From: Planctomycetota bacterium
GTDB lineage: Bacteria; Planctomycetota; UBA1135; GCA-002686595
Assembly (NCBI GenBank): GCA_012959525.1
Contig: DUDB01000012.1
Location: 79,022-143,021, forward strand
Length of the DNA: 64,000 nucleotides
Direction of reading: 5' to 3'
Shown: positions 24,481-33,815 of the stretch, in pieces
Position numbering within the stretch: the stretch's first letter is position 1
Layout of the letters: every line of letters starts with the position of its first letter
Translations under genes and position numbers: made by a program
The notes under the pieces: generated by a model
Database searches by the model: none
What the model saw: the letters and a program-made list of their open reading frames with translations, nothing else
What the model was told of the DNA's origin: nothing

Positions 24481-25394
24481 ACTCGCCCCCCGTGCCCCCC
24501 CTTCAAGACGAAGGGCACCCTGATGAACCAAGTCGGCGGCTGCTTTGGATTAGCGGCTTGGGTGCCTTCGGATTGGTGGCCTTCGCCTGGATGAGTGGAG
24601 AGATCAACATCGGCGGCTTCTTCGGTGCCGATCGAGCCCGCAACCTCGAACGCTTCCTGACCGAAGACGCCATCCCCTTTCCATTACGGGAGTCCGGCTT
24701 CACCTGGTCGGGTCTCTGGACCTGGGTGGGAGGCCAGTGGAACGCTGCAGGGGCAGAGGCCACGATGACCACCCTTTGGATTGCGGTGGCCTCCATGGCA
24801 CTTGCCGGGGCAGGGGCTCTGCTCGTGGCCCCCTGGGTGGCACGCACTATCTCCACCCAGGAGCCGTTCCTACAGAGTGGTCCCATCGGGATCGGGTGGA
24901 TCTGGGCTTCTCGAATCGCCCGCCTGATCTGCATTCTGGCCCGCGCTCTGCCTGAGTACATCCTGGCCTTCCTCTGGGTGGCCGTCCTGCCTGGTAGCGC
25001 GTGGCCCGCCGTGCTGGCTCTCGCCATGCACAATGGCGGCATTCTGGGGCGACTCTTCGGGGAGACCCTGGAGAATCTGGAGCGACGCCCGCTACAGGCT
25101 TTGCGGACCCTGGGAGGCAGTCGTGGCCAGATAACAGCCCTAGCGGCAGTCCCTGTGGCCCTGCCGCGGTTCCTGCTCTACTTCTTCTATCGCTTCGAGA
25201 CCTGCGTACGCGAGGCAACGGTCCTGGGAATGCTAGGCATCGTCTCCCTCGGCTACCAGATCCAAGACGCGCGCAGCCGGCACGCCTATGACGACATGTT
25301 GTTGCTCGTGGGCTTCGGTGTGATGCTCGTACTTCTGGCCGATCTAACATCCCATGGGGTACGAATTTGGCTTAGACGCGAAGCGCCTCGGTAG
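24477..25394 (+). CDS. phnE: Phosphonate-type ABC transporter permease 2
   Basis: About 305 residues starting at the ATG of an ATGA overlap. It is a paralogue of the preceding permease: ALRTLGGSRGQITALAAVPVALPRFL is the ABC coupling helix and FYRFETCVREATVLGMLG the following conserved block. Helices include LLWISGLGAFGLVAFAWM and TLWIAVASMALAGAGALLV. Two different PhnE subunits next to one PhnC and one PhnD is a common arrangement for this family. Last gene of the phn operon; 86 bases separate it from the next ABC system, whose functional link is unknown. Confidence 0.88.
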   Translation: MNSPPVPPLQDEGHPDEPSRRLLWISGLGAFGLVAFAWMSGEINIGGFFGADRARNLERFLTEDAIPFPLRESGFTWSGLWTWVGGQWNAAGAEATMTTLWIAVASMALAGAGALLVAPWVARTISTQEPFLQSGPIGIGWIWASRIARLICILARALPEYILAFLWVAVLPGSAWPAVLALAMHNGGILGRLFGETLENLERRPLQALRTLGGSRGQITALAAVPVALPRFLLYFFYRFETCVREATVLGMLGIVSLGYQIQDARSRHAYDDMLLLVGFGVMLVLLADLTSHGVRIWLRREAPR

Positions 25395-25480
25395 TTGCCG
25401 TAAGAGTTTGTAAAGGGTGGCACCCCCAGCGTGGGCCTCCCTAGGATACGCACCCTCGGCGCATCCCGAGCCACCACCCG

Positions 25481-26482
25481 ATGAGCGAACCCGTCATATC
25501 AATCCGAAACCTGGTCAAGTGTTATGGGAAGATCCGGGCGCTCGACGGGTTCGACCTGGACATACCATCGGGGCCCGTCGGCCTCCTGGGCCCCAACGGT
25601 TCGGGCAAGACCACGCTGCTTAAACTGCTACTGGGCCTACTCGTCCCGACCGAGGGAGAGGCTACAGTTCTAGGCTTCCGGCCCACCCAACGCCGGGATC
25701 GCCTCTCCGTCCGCACCGTTGTGGGCTACATGCCCGAAGGGGACTGCATCCTGCCCGGGATGAGCGCCATCGAATTGGTCTCGACCCTGGCCCGCATTAC
25801 CGGCCTGCGCACCGAGGACGCCATGACCCGCGCACACGAAGTTCTCGACTACGTCCAGTTGGACGAGGAGCGCTACCGCCCGACCGACGGCTATTCCACG
25901 GGCATGAAGCAGCGGCTCAAGCTGGCTCAGGCCCTGGCCCATGATCCCCAGTTGCTCCTCCTCGACGAGCCAACCAACGGGCTGGATCCCAAGGGCAGGC
26001 GGCAGATGCTTGATCTCGTGGAGGATCTCGGTCGAACACAGGGTAAGAACATCCTCCTCTGCTCACATCTCCTCCAGGATGTGGAGCGCACCTGCGACCA
26101 CGTGGTCGTCCTCAACGAGGGCGGGGTTGTCGAGCAAGGCAAGGTAAGCGAGTTGACCGCAGCCAAGGGCGCCCTCCTGCTGGTGGAAGTCGAGGGCGAA
26201 TCGGCGCGCTTTATCGAGCAATTGCAGGCGGCCGGTTTGCAGACCAGCGAGGGGACGGAGGGCGGCCTGCGCATTCAATGGCCCGACGCTGACCCCGACG
26301 CAGATCGCGTCTTTGAGTTGGCACAGCAGGCTGGGGTTGCCATCACCCAACTCCGGCAGCAGCGCTCGAGTCTGGAAGATGTCTTCTTACGCGCCGTGGG
26401 CGTGGTGCCCCACGCTACCTCTGACACCGACGCTTCGCCCTCGCACGGGGATAGTGATGACCTCCTGGGGAAACAACCGTGA
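25481..26482 (+). CDS. ABC exporter ATPase (ABC-2 type), first pair
   Basis: 333 residues. Walker A GPNGSGKTT, Q-loop region GYMPEGDCILPGMS, signature YSTGMKQRLKLAQAL, Walker B LLLLDEPTNGLDP and switch His SHLLQDVERT. The 100-residue C-terminal extension has the regulatory fold usual for ABC-2 exporter ATPases and ends in an acidic, Ser-rich tail. It pairs with the permease that follows; the stop overlaps that gene's GTG start (GTGA at 26479). The system resembles those used for export of lipids, polysaccharides or gliding-type factors; the cargo cannot be predicted. Confidence 0.88.
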   Translation: MSEPVISIRNLVKCYGKIRALDGFDLDIPSGPVGLLGPNGSGKTTLLKLLLGLLVPTEGEATVLGFRPTQRRDRLSVRTVVGYMPEGDCILPGMSAIELVSTLARITGLRTEDAMTRAHEVLDYVQLDEERYRPTDGYSTGMKQRLKLAQALAHDPQLLLLDEPTNGLDPKGRRQMLDLVEDLGRTQGKNILLCSHLLQDVERTCDHVVVLNEGGVVEQGKVSELTAAKGALLLVEVEGESARFIEQLQAAGLQTSEGTEGGLRIQWPDADPDADRVFELAQQAGVAITQLRQQRSSLEDVFLRAVGVVPHATSDTDASPSHGDSDDLLGKQP

Positions 26483-27384
26483 GAGCCTCTACCCACACGG
26501 AGATCTACCGGCCCTTCACCGGCACTCTGCGCGAGCATCCGCGCCGCTGGGTAACCATCGGCGTCTCGTCCGCCAAGCAGGGATTCAAGCGCAAGCTCCC
26601 AGCCCTGCTCCTCTTCACCCCGGTGGCCATCGGCTGCGTCATCGCGTGCTTCAGGGTCTACTTCCGCTTCCAGCTACTCTCGGGAGATCTCGTCAACATC
26701 AACTCACCCGGAGCCGCAGGGATCACACTCATGGTGACCGAGACCCTTGGAGACGTCGTCAGCAACATCTTCACCTACACCCAGGGGATGGCCTTCTTCT
26801 CATTGATGATCGTGGCCTGGTACGGAGCGGGCCTGATTGCGGAGGACCGCCGACTGGGGGCCAACCTGCTCTACTTCTCGCGCCCGATCTCCCGCTTGGA
26901 CTACCTGCTCGGAAAAGGGGCGGGGGCGGCCTTCTTTGGGTTCCTGGCCCTGACTCTGCCCTGCCTGCTTGTCTGCAGCGTAGCCACGTTCACCTCTCCG
27001 GAGTGGAGCTTCATCGTGGAGGAGTGGGCCTCCATACTGAAGGTCATCCTGTTCAGTAGCATCTGGGTTGGCACGGTCACGGTCCTGGTTCTGACCATTT
27101 CCAGTCTGGTCGGCCGCAAGTCCCATGCCCTCATCGGGATTATCGGAGCCATCGTATTGAGCAGTGGGGTCAGCACGGTTCTCGCACACCTGTTCAATGA
27201 GAACTCGTTCTCCCTGCTCAACCTGTTCCAGAATTTCGAACGACTGGGCGAGTGGATGTTCGACCGCTGGAACCCTGACCGTAAGGTCACCATCACTCAG
27301 ACCGCCGCGGCCCTCGGCGGCCTCTGGACTCTGTGCCTGTTCATCCTCGCAGTTCGAGTGCGCAAGATGGAGGTGGTGGCGTGA
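26479..27384 (+). CDS. ABC-2 type exporter permease, first pair
   Basis: 301 residues from GTG 26479. About six membrane helices (LLLFTPVAIGCVIACFRVYF, FFSLMIVAWYGAGLIAEDRR, YLLGKGAGAAFFGFLALTLP). The short motif GLIAEDRRLGANLLYFSRPISR after a helix is typical of ABC-2 permeases (the 'E-D-R-R' coupling turn followed by S-R-P). Translationally coupled on both sides: GTGA with the ATPase before and GTGA with the ATPase after. Confidence 0.85.
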   Translation: MRASTHTEIYRPFTGTLREHPRRWVTIGVSSAKQGFKRKLPALLLFTPVAIGCVIACFRVYFRFQLLSGDLVNINSPGAAGITLMVTETLGDVVSNIFTYTQGMAFFSLMIVAWYGAGLIAEDRRLGANLLYFSRPISRLDYLLGKGAGAAFFGFLALTLPCLLVCSVATFTSPEWSFIVEEWASILKVILFSSIWVGTVTVLVLTISSLVGRKSHALIGIIGAIVLSSGVSTVLAHLFNENSFSLLNLFQNFERLGEWMFDRWNPDRKVTITQTAAALGGLWTLCLFILAVRVRKMEVVA

Positions 27385-28304
27385 AGCCCATCATCAAGGC
27401 GACAGGTCTGGGCCGCTGGTATGGAGAGGTCATCGGCCTCAACGATCTCAATGTGGAGATCCTCCCTGGCATCACTGGTCTGGTGGGTCCCAATGGAGCT
27501 GGAAAATCCACGTTCATGAAGTTGCTGGTGGGCGAAATGCGGCCCTCAAGCGGTTCGCTGGAAGTGCTCGGGCACACACCCTTCGCCAACCAGGAGCTCT
27601 ACCGCCAACTGGGGTTCTGCCCCCAGCAGGACGCGCTCTACGATCACATGACCGGGCTCCAGTTCGTAACTCACTGCATGCGTCTGGCCAACCTCAACCA
27701 CACCGATGCGAAGGCCATGGCCACTCGCGCCCTCCAGAGGGTGCACCTTGAGAACGCGATGAACAGGCCGGTGAGTGGGTACTCCAAGGGCATGCGGCAA
27801 AGAACCAAGTTAGCCCAGGCCTTTGCGCACACTCCCAAGCTGATCATCGCCGACGAACCCCTGACGGGACTCGACCCGGTGGCCCGCCATCAGGTGCTGG
27901 ACCTCTACCGGGAACTCGGCGACTCGGGCACGAGCCTGATCATCTCCAGCCACGTGCTTCACGAGGTGCAGAGCCTCACTCCACGCATCGTGCTGATCCA
28001 CAGGGGGCGCCTGCTCGCCCAGGGTCCCGTGGAAGATGTGCGGCAGCTTCTATCCCGTCACCCCCGCAAGGTCCACCTCAGGGCACGTGAGCCTCGCGCC
28101 CTCGCCCGAGCCCTTCTTGAGCTACCCCACGTCCACAGCGCCACCCTTGAGGAAGCTACCGGGGATCTGCACATCGAGACACGTGACATTCGCGCCTTTC
28201 ACTCGGACCTGCCCGCCCTCGCTAGTCGTACCCGCTCTGGCATCGAGAGCCTTGAGAGTTCCGACGCCAGCCTGGACGCCGTTTTTGACTACCTGGTGGG
28301 CTGA
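27381..28304 (+). CDS. ABC exporter ATPase (ABC-2 type), second pair
   Basis: 307 residues from the GTG at 27381 (VKPIIKATGLGRWYGE), which overlaps the previous stop. Walker A GPNGAGKST, signature VSGYSKGMRQRTKLAQAF, Walker B LIIADEPLTGLDP and His switch SSHVLHEVQSL. The C-terminal 90 residues form the exporter-type accessory domain. It is a diverged paralogue of the ATPase at 25481. Together the four genes encode either two exporters or one heteromeric machine. Confidence 0.88.
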   Translation: MKPIIKATGLGRWYGEVIGLNDLNVEILPGITGLVGPNGAGKSTFMKLLVGEMRPSSGSLEVLGHTPFANQELYRQLGFCPQQDALYDHMTGLQFVTHCMRLANLNHTDAKAMATRALQRVHLENAMNRPVSGYSKGMRQRTKLAQAFAHTPKLIIADEPLTGLDPVARHQVLDLYRELGDSGTSLIISSHVLHEVQSLTPRIVLIHRGRLLAQGPVEDVRQLLSRHPRKVHLRAREPRALARALLELPHVHSATLEEATGDLHIETRDIRAFHSDLPALASRTRSGIESLESSDASLDAVFDYLVG

Positions 28305-28309
28305 CCTTG

Positions 28310-29146
28310 ATGCACTTCCTGAAGACCGCCTGGCTCATGTCCCGCCTCCAGATGCGCTCCCTGGTGCTCTCACGCCGATTACTTATCTGCGTGCTCCTGG
28401 CCTCCGCACCCATAGCAATTGCCTGGTTTGCAGGTGGTCACCAGCACGCGACGGACATCGTGCCCTTCATCGGAATGTTCCTGGTCTTACAGGTGGTCGC
28501 CCCCTTGATCTCCCTGACCGTGGGCTCGTCCGTCGTCACAGAGGAGTTGGAGAATCGCACGATCACCTACATCTTCACCCGGCCCACGGACCGAGCTGCG
28601 TTCTTCCTGGGCCGCCTTGCCTCAAGTACGGTGGTCAGCACCATTCTTGTGACCATTTCGAGCGCAGGGGTGATCTGGGCAGCCACCTACCCGCAAGCGG
28701 GGCAAGCCAACTTCAAACGCGAGCGTATCCGCAGAGGCGCCCACGAGATGGTCGAGATTGTCCGGGACCTCCCCGAAGGCCTGGCGACCGGTCTGATCGC
28801 TGCCTCCGTCGTGGCGGCCATCATGTACACCCTCATCAGTGCCGGACTGGGAGTCTTCTTTCGACGCGCCATGATTCTGTCGTTGGTCTACACCTTTGCG
28901 ATCGAGGGATTCCTGGCCAACATTCCAGGTTCAACCCAAAAACTCTCCGTCCAGTTCTACCTGCGCAGCTTCCTGACCGACGTGCACGAGATGAGCGCGT
29001 CGATTTTGTCCGAGATCCCCATGCTGACAGGAACCACCCTCTACACCGCGCCCGAGGCGCTTACGCGCCTTGCCGCGGCCTACTCGGTGTTCCTCCTCAT
29101 CAGCGCCCTCGGGATTCGCACACGTCAGTACATGATGACCTCCTAA
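28310..29146 (+). CDS. ABC-2 type exporter permease, second pair
   Basis: 278 residues from the ATG at 28310 (a TTG directly before it is also in frame). About six membrane helices; the motif SSVVTEELENRTITYIFTRPTDR is the ABC-2 coupling signature, matching the 'EDRR...SRP' motif of the first permease. Other helices: GRLASSTVVSTILVTISSAG and LPEGLATGLIAASVVAAIMY. Last gene of the four-gene exporter unit. A short inverted repeat (AAGGC/GCCTT at 29145-29158) spans its stop codon. Confidence 0.84.
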   Translation: MHFLKTAWLMSRLQMRSLVLSRRLLICVLLASAPIAIAWFAGGHQHATDIVPFIGMFLVLQVVAPLISLTVGSSVVTEELENRTITYIFTRPTDRAAFFLGRLASSTVVSTILVTISSAGVIWAATYPQAGQANFKRERIRRGAHEMVEIVRDLPEGLATGLIAASVVAAIMYTLISAGLGVFFRRAMILSLVYTFAIEGFLANIPGSTQKLSVQFYLRSFLTDVHEMSASILSEIPMLTGTTLYTAPEALTRLAAAYSVFLLISALGIRTRQYMMTS

Positions 29147-29303
29147 GGCCACGGCCTTGCCCACGGCAGTGGACAGTCTCCCCCGGGATAGGGGTTGCAC
29201 AGGCCCTCTGGGCACCCACGGCGCTAGAAAAGGTACCGACGAGGGTGGCACGGTTCCTGCTCTATGGATGGGGCTACCCCAGTGCTTACCCAAGGAGAAC
29301 ACC

Positions 29304-29759
29304 ATGTTGACATCCCTACGCCTCCCCGCCCTTGCCTGCGCAGCCCTGCTGTGCATGCCCCCCATGGCCACAGCCGGCCAATCGGGTCCCAAGTCCTGTA
29401 GAGCAGCTACCCTCTGTGGCACGCCCTCCCTGCGGTTGGGCGGCAACATCGGCCTACGCCTGGGCAAGTCCCGCGTGAGCATCGGCTTCGGCCAGCGCCG
29501 CGCCATGAGCTGCTGCAGTACGCAACCAGGCTACTATCGCGCCGTATCCGAGAAGATCTGGGTCCAGGGCGCGCCCATACAGACTTGGGTCCCCGCTCGC
29601 TACGAGTGGCGGAAGGGCAGATATGGCTCGGTAGTGCAGGTCCTAGTGCAGCAGGGGTACTTCCGCACCGATTACGGCCCCGGGCACTACGCGACCCGCA
29701 ACAAGAAGGTCTGGGTACCCACCCGTACCGTCTGCGGGCAAGGCCGGCACAGACACTAG
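29304..29759 (+). CDS. Small secreted protein with duplicated GYY/F...VWVP motif
   Basis: 151 residues. A strong ribosome binding site (AAGGAG at 29292-29297) six bases before the ATG fixes the start. Signal peptide MLTSLRLPALACAALLCMPP, cleavage around ATA-GQ. The mature protein has six cysteines, two of them adjacent, and two similar halves: GYYRAVSEKIWVQG...TWVPARYEWR and GYFRTDYGPGHYATRNKKVWVPTRTV. I have no family name beyond resemblance to short secreted proteins of planctomycetes. Its function is unknown. An imperfect bidirectional hairpin follows its stop. Confidence 0.75.
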   Translation: MLTSLRLPALACAALLCMPPMATAGQSGPKSCRAATLCGTPSLRLGGNIGLRLGKSRVSIGFGQRRAMSCCSTQPGYYRAVSEKIWVQGAPIQTWVPARYEWRKGRYGSVVQVLVQQGYFRTDYGPGHYATRNKKVWVPTRTVCGQGRHRH

Positions 29760-29780
29760 CCCCGTATGGTCCCCATCCAG

Positions 29781-29806
29781 CGAGCTCGCCTAAACCGGCG
29801 GGCTCG
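29781..29806. terminator. Bidirectional hairpin between convergent genes
   Basis: CGAGCTCGCC (29781-29790), loop TAAACC, GGCGGGCTCG (29797-29806): a 10-bp stem with one G-T wobble, midway between the stops of the small secreted protein and the converging GT-C gene. No long T-run. Confidence 0.6.
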
Positions 29807-29812
29807 CCCTAT

Positions 29813-31402
29813 TCAAGGTCCTTCCAGGCGCTCCAAAAGCAAGGTCTGATCGGGGCGGGGGTTGAGGTCCCAGCCACCAAGATCCTGAGGCTTCAGCCCC
29901 TCGCGTAGGACGCCTGGGTTCTTTTCGCGGTAGAACCGCAGAGCACGCAGCCCTCCGGGAAACCAGACACCGTCCAAGATGGTCGGGCGATAACGGTTGA
30001 AAAACTCAGGAGGAACCGTCTTGTCATGGCCGGGAGAGGTGGCCTGAGGCAGAGGGTCACGCAGAGCAACCTCGCGCGATACCAGCCCATTGCGGTCATA
30101 GACCCGCAGGCCCGAGTAATAGCCCAGACAACCCACCGCTCCAAAAACCACAGAATCCCCTGGGTCGGCGAGGTACTTCAAGGCCTTCCCCAAGTCCGCA
30201 AACTCGCCGGCTTGCTCCCGCATGCGCATCCACTGTCTCCACTCGCTGCGCTCAATGGCCCCGGGCGTGCTGTGGCGGAATCCGAAAGACGTGCGCCAAC
30301 GCTCCGGCACGACGTCCCCGTCAAAGGCAGCGGGTAGCACCAAACCGCAGCAAACCAGGGCGTAGGCCGCGGCGACCGCGCGGCGGCCCTGCGCTTCAAA
30401 GCCGCTGAGGCCCGCGCACAACAGGAGCGCCACGAAAGGAAGAGCGGGAACCAGGAAGCGCCCATAGGCCATGAAGTCCCCCCCCGTGAGGACAACGTGC
30501 AGAGCCGTCCCAAGAACGACACAGAGTGCGGGACCCAGGTGCCTCTCGCGCCAACCGCGAGCCGCTCCCAGGGAGAGGAAGGCCAGCAAGACACCGGGGA
30601 AAACCAGGAGGAAGTGCATCAGGTAGTTGAGACCCCGTTCCGCTGCCCGCATGGAGATGCCCACCTTGGCGCGCGCCGTATTCGGCAGCCAATCCCCGTA
30701 GTAGCCATAGCGCCAGGCCACGTGCAGCCCCCAGACTCCGACCAGGGCCACCGTGGTTTTCAGCAGAGTGGTGAAGCGTTGCCTGTCGCCGCCCGTCCAG
30801 GCCGCGGCCAGAGCGGGACCGAGAACCCAAGCCACCCACCAGGCACCATCCGCGCGCAACAGAACGGCAAGGACCCCCACGGCAAAGACCTTGCGGCCCC
30901 AGCGCAAATGGGGTTCGGACCAAGTCAGGGCAAACAGCCAGAAGACGGCCGCGCAAAAGGCCATGGTCGCCATGCCGCCAGTGCTCCAGACGGCCAGCGG
31001 CGGAAGACAACCGAGGAACAGTGCACCGCCAACCAGGGCCACAGGCCCGGTGGCTACGAACCGCGAGGCATGACGGGACCAGCCCACCAGCAAGAGGACG
31101 GCGGAAATCATCCCAAGGACCTGGGAGAAACCCTCGGGTGCCAGCCCCATCCGGATCCCGACGCCCATGAGAATGGCCCACAGGAACTCGCTATAGCCCT
31201 CGACAGGGGGGGTCTCGCCGGGGTGATAGACCAGTCCCAAACCCTCTGCCCAGTTGAGTGCGTAGCGGAAAGTGATGAACGCGTCGTCGGAGACGAATGC
31301 GAACCTCCACACCAACCATCCCAGCGGCAGCAGGGCGGCGAAGAAGGTCAGGATGCGCAAGTTGCGCGGGGCAGCGCTACGGGGCGGGGTCGGCGGGTCC
31401 AC
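29813..31402 (-). CDS. GT-C family polytopic glycosyltransferase
   Basis: 529 residues from a GTG that directly abuts the stop of the preceding gene (TAG|GTG), so it is translationally coupled. Helix 1 (LTFFAALLPLGWLVWRFAF) is followed by the signature VSDDAFITFRYALNWAEGLG...YHPGE...VEGYSEFLWA, which I know from GT-C-type membrane glycosyltransferases of planctomycetes and actinobacteria (AftB-like); the Asp-Asp pair is the presumed catalytic site. About ten helices, then a soluble C-terminal domain from roughly residue 370. It probably glycosylates an envelope lipid or polymer. It is the third gene of a minus-strand set with an Asp-box propeller and an aminotransferase. Confidence 0.84.
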   Translation of the reverse strand: MDPPTPPRSAAPRNLRILTFFAALLPLGWLVWRFAFVSDDAFITFRYALNWAEGLGLVYHPGETPPVEGYSEFLWAILMGVGIRMGLAPEGFSQVLGMISAVLLLVGWSRHASRFVATGPVALVGGALFLGCLPPLAVWSTGGMATMAFCAAVFWLFALTWSEPHLRWGRKVFAVGVLAVLLRADGAWWVAWVLGPALAAAWTGGDRQRFTTLLKTTVALVGVWGLHVAWRYGYYGDWLPNTARAKVGISMRAAERGLNYLMHFLLVFPGVLLAFLSLGAARGWRERHLGPALCVVLGTALHVVLTGGDFMAYGRFLVPALPFVALLLCAGLSGFEAQGRRAVAAAYALVCCGLVLPAAFDGDVVPERWRTSFGFRHSTPGAIERSEWRQWMRMREQAGEFADLGKALKYLADPGDSVVFGAVGCLGYYSGLRVYDRNGLVSREVALRDPLPQATSPGHDKTVPPEFFNRYRPTILDGVWFPGGLRALRFYREKNPGVLREGLKPQDLGGWDLNPRPDQTLLLERLEGP

Positions 31403-32605
31403 CTAGCTCGTCACTCCTGCGACTTCCAGGGAGTAGATCTCGGGCAAATGCCTGGCCAGACAGCGCCAGCTGCGACCCTCGTTGAGGCTGCCCCAGATTT
31501 CGCCCTGACTCGTCCCCACGTAGACGCCCAAGGGATCATGAGCATCATGGGCCAGAGCCTGACGCTTGACGCTCCAGTAGGCGTGCGAGCGGGGCAGCCC
31601 GCGATCCTGACGCGTCCACTTCTGGCCGCCATCCTGTGTGCGGTACAGACCCGGCTGTCCCTTGGGAGCCGTGCGCGACCAGGTGCGACTGCCATCGAGT
31701 GGGAAGACCCAGGCACCGTCGGGGTCCCGCGGGTGAGACAGGATGGCAAAGCCCACGTCGTCGATGCCCTTGGGGAGATTGGCTCCCACCCGCTGCCAGT
31801 GGCCCTCCTCGCGATCCATGCGATAGACCCCCGTGCGACCCTGCTGCCAGAGCCGATCCGGATCCGTGCCAGCCATCACAAGCAGGTGCGGATCCTGGCC
31901 AAACTCCTGCTCCACTCCTTCCAGGTTCTCGTCGCGCTCCTCAAAAGAGCGCACGGTTCCCACGTTGACGGGGTTCCACGTACGGCCCGCGTTGTGGCTC
32001 TCCATAACCCCTCCAGCAGAGAGGGCGATGTACAGGTGTTCCGCATCGCGCGGGTCCACGCGGATGGAATGCAAGGTCGGCCCATCCGGGGTGCTGTCTT
32101 GATTACCGCCGGTCCAGCGATCAAGCATGGGGTGGTTGTTGAGTCCAGCCACCGGCCGCCAGGTACGTCCCGCATCCCGCGAGCGGAAAAGACCCTGTGG
32201 TGAGGTGCCCGCGTACCAGACGCCGGACTCCTGAGAATGGCCAGGGCTGAGCCAGAAGATGTGATGCACACGGCGCTGCTGAAGCCCATCGACGGCATCA
32301 CCAAAGGCCGGTGATTTGCGACTCACCTTAAATGTCCGGCCCCCATCATCGGAGTAGCGCACGTGCGCCCCGTGTTCCGGATCCAAGGCCGTCATGAGAA
32401 CACTCTTCGGTGCACGCGGGTCGGCGACCACGTGGTGCACGATGGCGCCCAAGCCCTCCGTACACACCACTCCAAAATCCTTTCGCTGCGCATCACTGCC
32501 CACAACGAAGGCACCCTTCCGCGTTCCCACAAGCAGCCGCACGCAGCCCTTCTTGGGGCGGGGAACGCGCAACTTGTGCCTAGGTTGGGATAGTGAGGGT
32601 GTCAT
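31403..32605 (-). CDS. Asp-box (BNR/sortilin-like) beta-propeller protein
   Basis: 400 residues from the ATG at 32605; the open frame runs on upstream only as antisense of the aminotransferase. Five Asp-box motifs are visible: YSDDGGRTF, SRDAGRTW, SHNAGRTW, TQDGGQKW and SLNEGRSW, each followed by the usual strand. This is the 'exo-alpha-sialidase/glycosyl hydrolase' or photosystem-stability-factor type propeller, but no sialidase active-site set can be identified, so it is best called a propeller of unknown function. There is no signal peptide (MTPSLSQPRHKLRV), suggesting a cytoplasmic location. It lies 52 bases after the aminotransferase and abuts the GT-C gene. Confidence 0.86.
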   Translation of the reverse strand: MTPSLSQPRHKLRVPRPKKGCVRLLVGTRKGAFVVGSDAQRKDFGVVCTEGLGAIVHHVVADPRAPKSVLMTALDPEHGAHVRYSDDGGRTFKVSRKSPAFGDAVDGLQQRRVHHIFWLSPGHSQESGVWYAGTSPQGLFRSRDAGRTWRPVAGLNNHPMLDRWTGGNQDSTPDGPTLHSIRVDPRDAEHLYIALSAGGVMESHNAGRTWNPVNVGTVRSFEERDENLEGVEQEFGQDPHLLVMAGTDPDRLWQQGRTGVYRMDREEGHWQRVGANLPKGIDDVGFAILSHPRDPDGAWVFPLDGSRTWSRTAPKGQPGLYRTQDGGQKWTRQDRGLPRSHAYWSVKRQALAHDAHDPLGVYVGTSQGEIWGSLNEGRSWRCLARHLPEIYSLEVAGVTS

Positions 32606-32657
32606 GAGGGGGCGCGGGGAGGACCAACTCTCGGTAACCATCCTACAGCCCCGGGCT

Positions 32658-33815
32658 CTAGGCTCCCAGCTTTTCCAGCCTTGTGCAGGCCTTATCCAGC
32701 TCGGCGTCCTCCTTGGCGAAGCAGAATCGCAGCCAATCTTCGCCCTGTGGCCCAGAATAGAAGGCCGCCCCGGGAACCGAGGCCACCCCGCAACGATCCA
32801 GCAGAGAGAACGCGGCCTCCTTCGAATCGCTGCACTCCAGCGAGGCTGAGCGTGCCAGCATGTAGTAGGCGCCCTCGGGTTGAATCGGCTCCAGGCCCGC
32901 CGTGGAGAGCGCACCGAACAACCGCTCGCGCTTAGAGGTGTAGTCGGCACGCATGCTCTCGAAGAACTCCGGGGGGCTCGCAAACCCAGCGGTCACGCCG
33001 TACTGCAGCGGAGTCGGGGCGCAGATGTAGAACACGTCATGGACTAGGGCGATGGCCTCAGCCATGACCGGAGGCGCCACAGCGTATCCCAGCCGCCACC
33101 CCGTGATACTGAAAGTCTTGGAGAGCCCCATGATGGTCACTGTGCGCGGAGCCAGATCCGCCACCACCGAAGGCGACAGATGTTCACGACCCTCGTAGCG
33201 GATGTACTCGTAGATCTCATCGGTAATAACGAGCAGGTCGCGTTCCCGGGCTACCTCTGCCACGCACTCAATCTCCTCCCGCCGTAGCATGTGGCCACTG
33301 GGATTGCCCGGGGTGCAGAGCAGGATCGCACGCGTGTTCGAGCGCAGGTTGGCCCGCAGCAAATCTGCGTCCAACAGGTACTCGGGCTCTTTCAAGACAA
33401 GAGAGTGCACCTCGACCCCGGCCACCCGAGCGGCGTTCACGTGGTAGCCGTAGTGCGGCTGGGGAATCATAATCCCGTCCCCCGGATCGAGGAGGGCATG
33501 CAAGGTGCAGGCGAAGGCCGCCGCCGAACCGGTCGTAACAACGATCTCCGAGCGCGGATCGGCGCTGATACCATTGTCGCGCTCGAGCTTGAGGGAGATG
33601 GCTTCTCGAAGCCGCAAGATCCCCTCACAGGGTGAGTAGATACTTTTGCGGTCGACAATCGCCTGGATCGCGGCATCCCGCACCAGCGGAGGCGTGGGCA
33701 GGTCGCAGATCCCCTGCCCCAAGTTGATCCCCCCAACCTCCATGCAGCGGCGGGTCATGGCGCGGATATCGGATTGGGCCAAGCCTTGCAGGCGCTTGGA
33801 GATGGGCATGCTCAT
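32658..33815 (-). CDS. PLP-dependent class I aminotransferase
   Basis: About 385 residues, start at the ATG at 33815 (MSMPISKRL; an ATG two codons later is equally possible). Fold-type I hallmarks: GGINLGQGICDLPTPP near the N-terminus, GSAAAFACTLHALLDPGD, CTPGNPSGHML, DEIYEYIRYEG, the PLP Schiff-base lysine in GLSKTFSITGWRLGY, and the substrate-carboxylate Arg in LRFCFAK. This pattern fits aspartate/aromatic aminotransferases of the AspC/PatA subgroup; the exact amino donor is undetermined. Likely first gene of a unit with the Asp-box propeller and the GT-C gene, although no shared pathway is evident. Confidence 0.9.
   Translation of the reverse strand: MSMPISKRLQGLAQSDIRAMTRRCMEVGGINLGQGICDLPTPPLVRDAAIQAIVDRKSIYSPCEGILRLREAISLKLERDNGISADPRSEIVVTTGSAAAFACTLHALLDPGDGIMIPQPHYGYHVNAARVAGVEVHSLVLKEPEYLLDADLLRANLRSNTRAILLCTPGNPSGHMLRREEIECVAEVARERDLLVITDEIYEYIRYEGREHLSPSVVADLAPRTVTIMGLSKTFSITGWRLGYAVAPPVMAEAIALVHDVFYICAPTPLQYGVTAGFASPPEFFESMRADYTSKRERLFGALSTAGLEPIQPEGAYYMLARSASLECSDSKEAAFSLLDRCGVASVPGAAFYSGPQGEDWLRFCFAKEDAELDKACTRLEKLGA

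Noticed and set aside
30497..32203. 568-codon open frame on the plus strand
   Set aside because: It is wholly antisense to the GT-C and Asp-box genes, spans their junction, and gives Gln/Gly/Pro-rich sequence with no domain.
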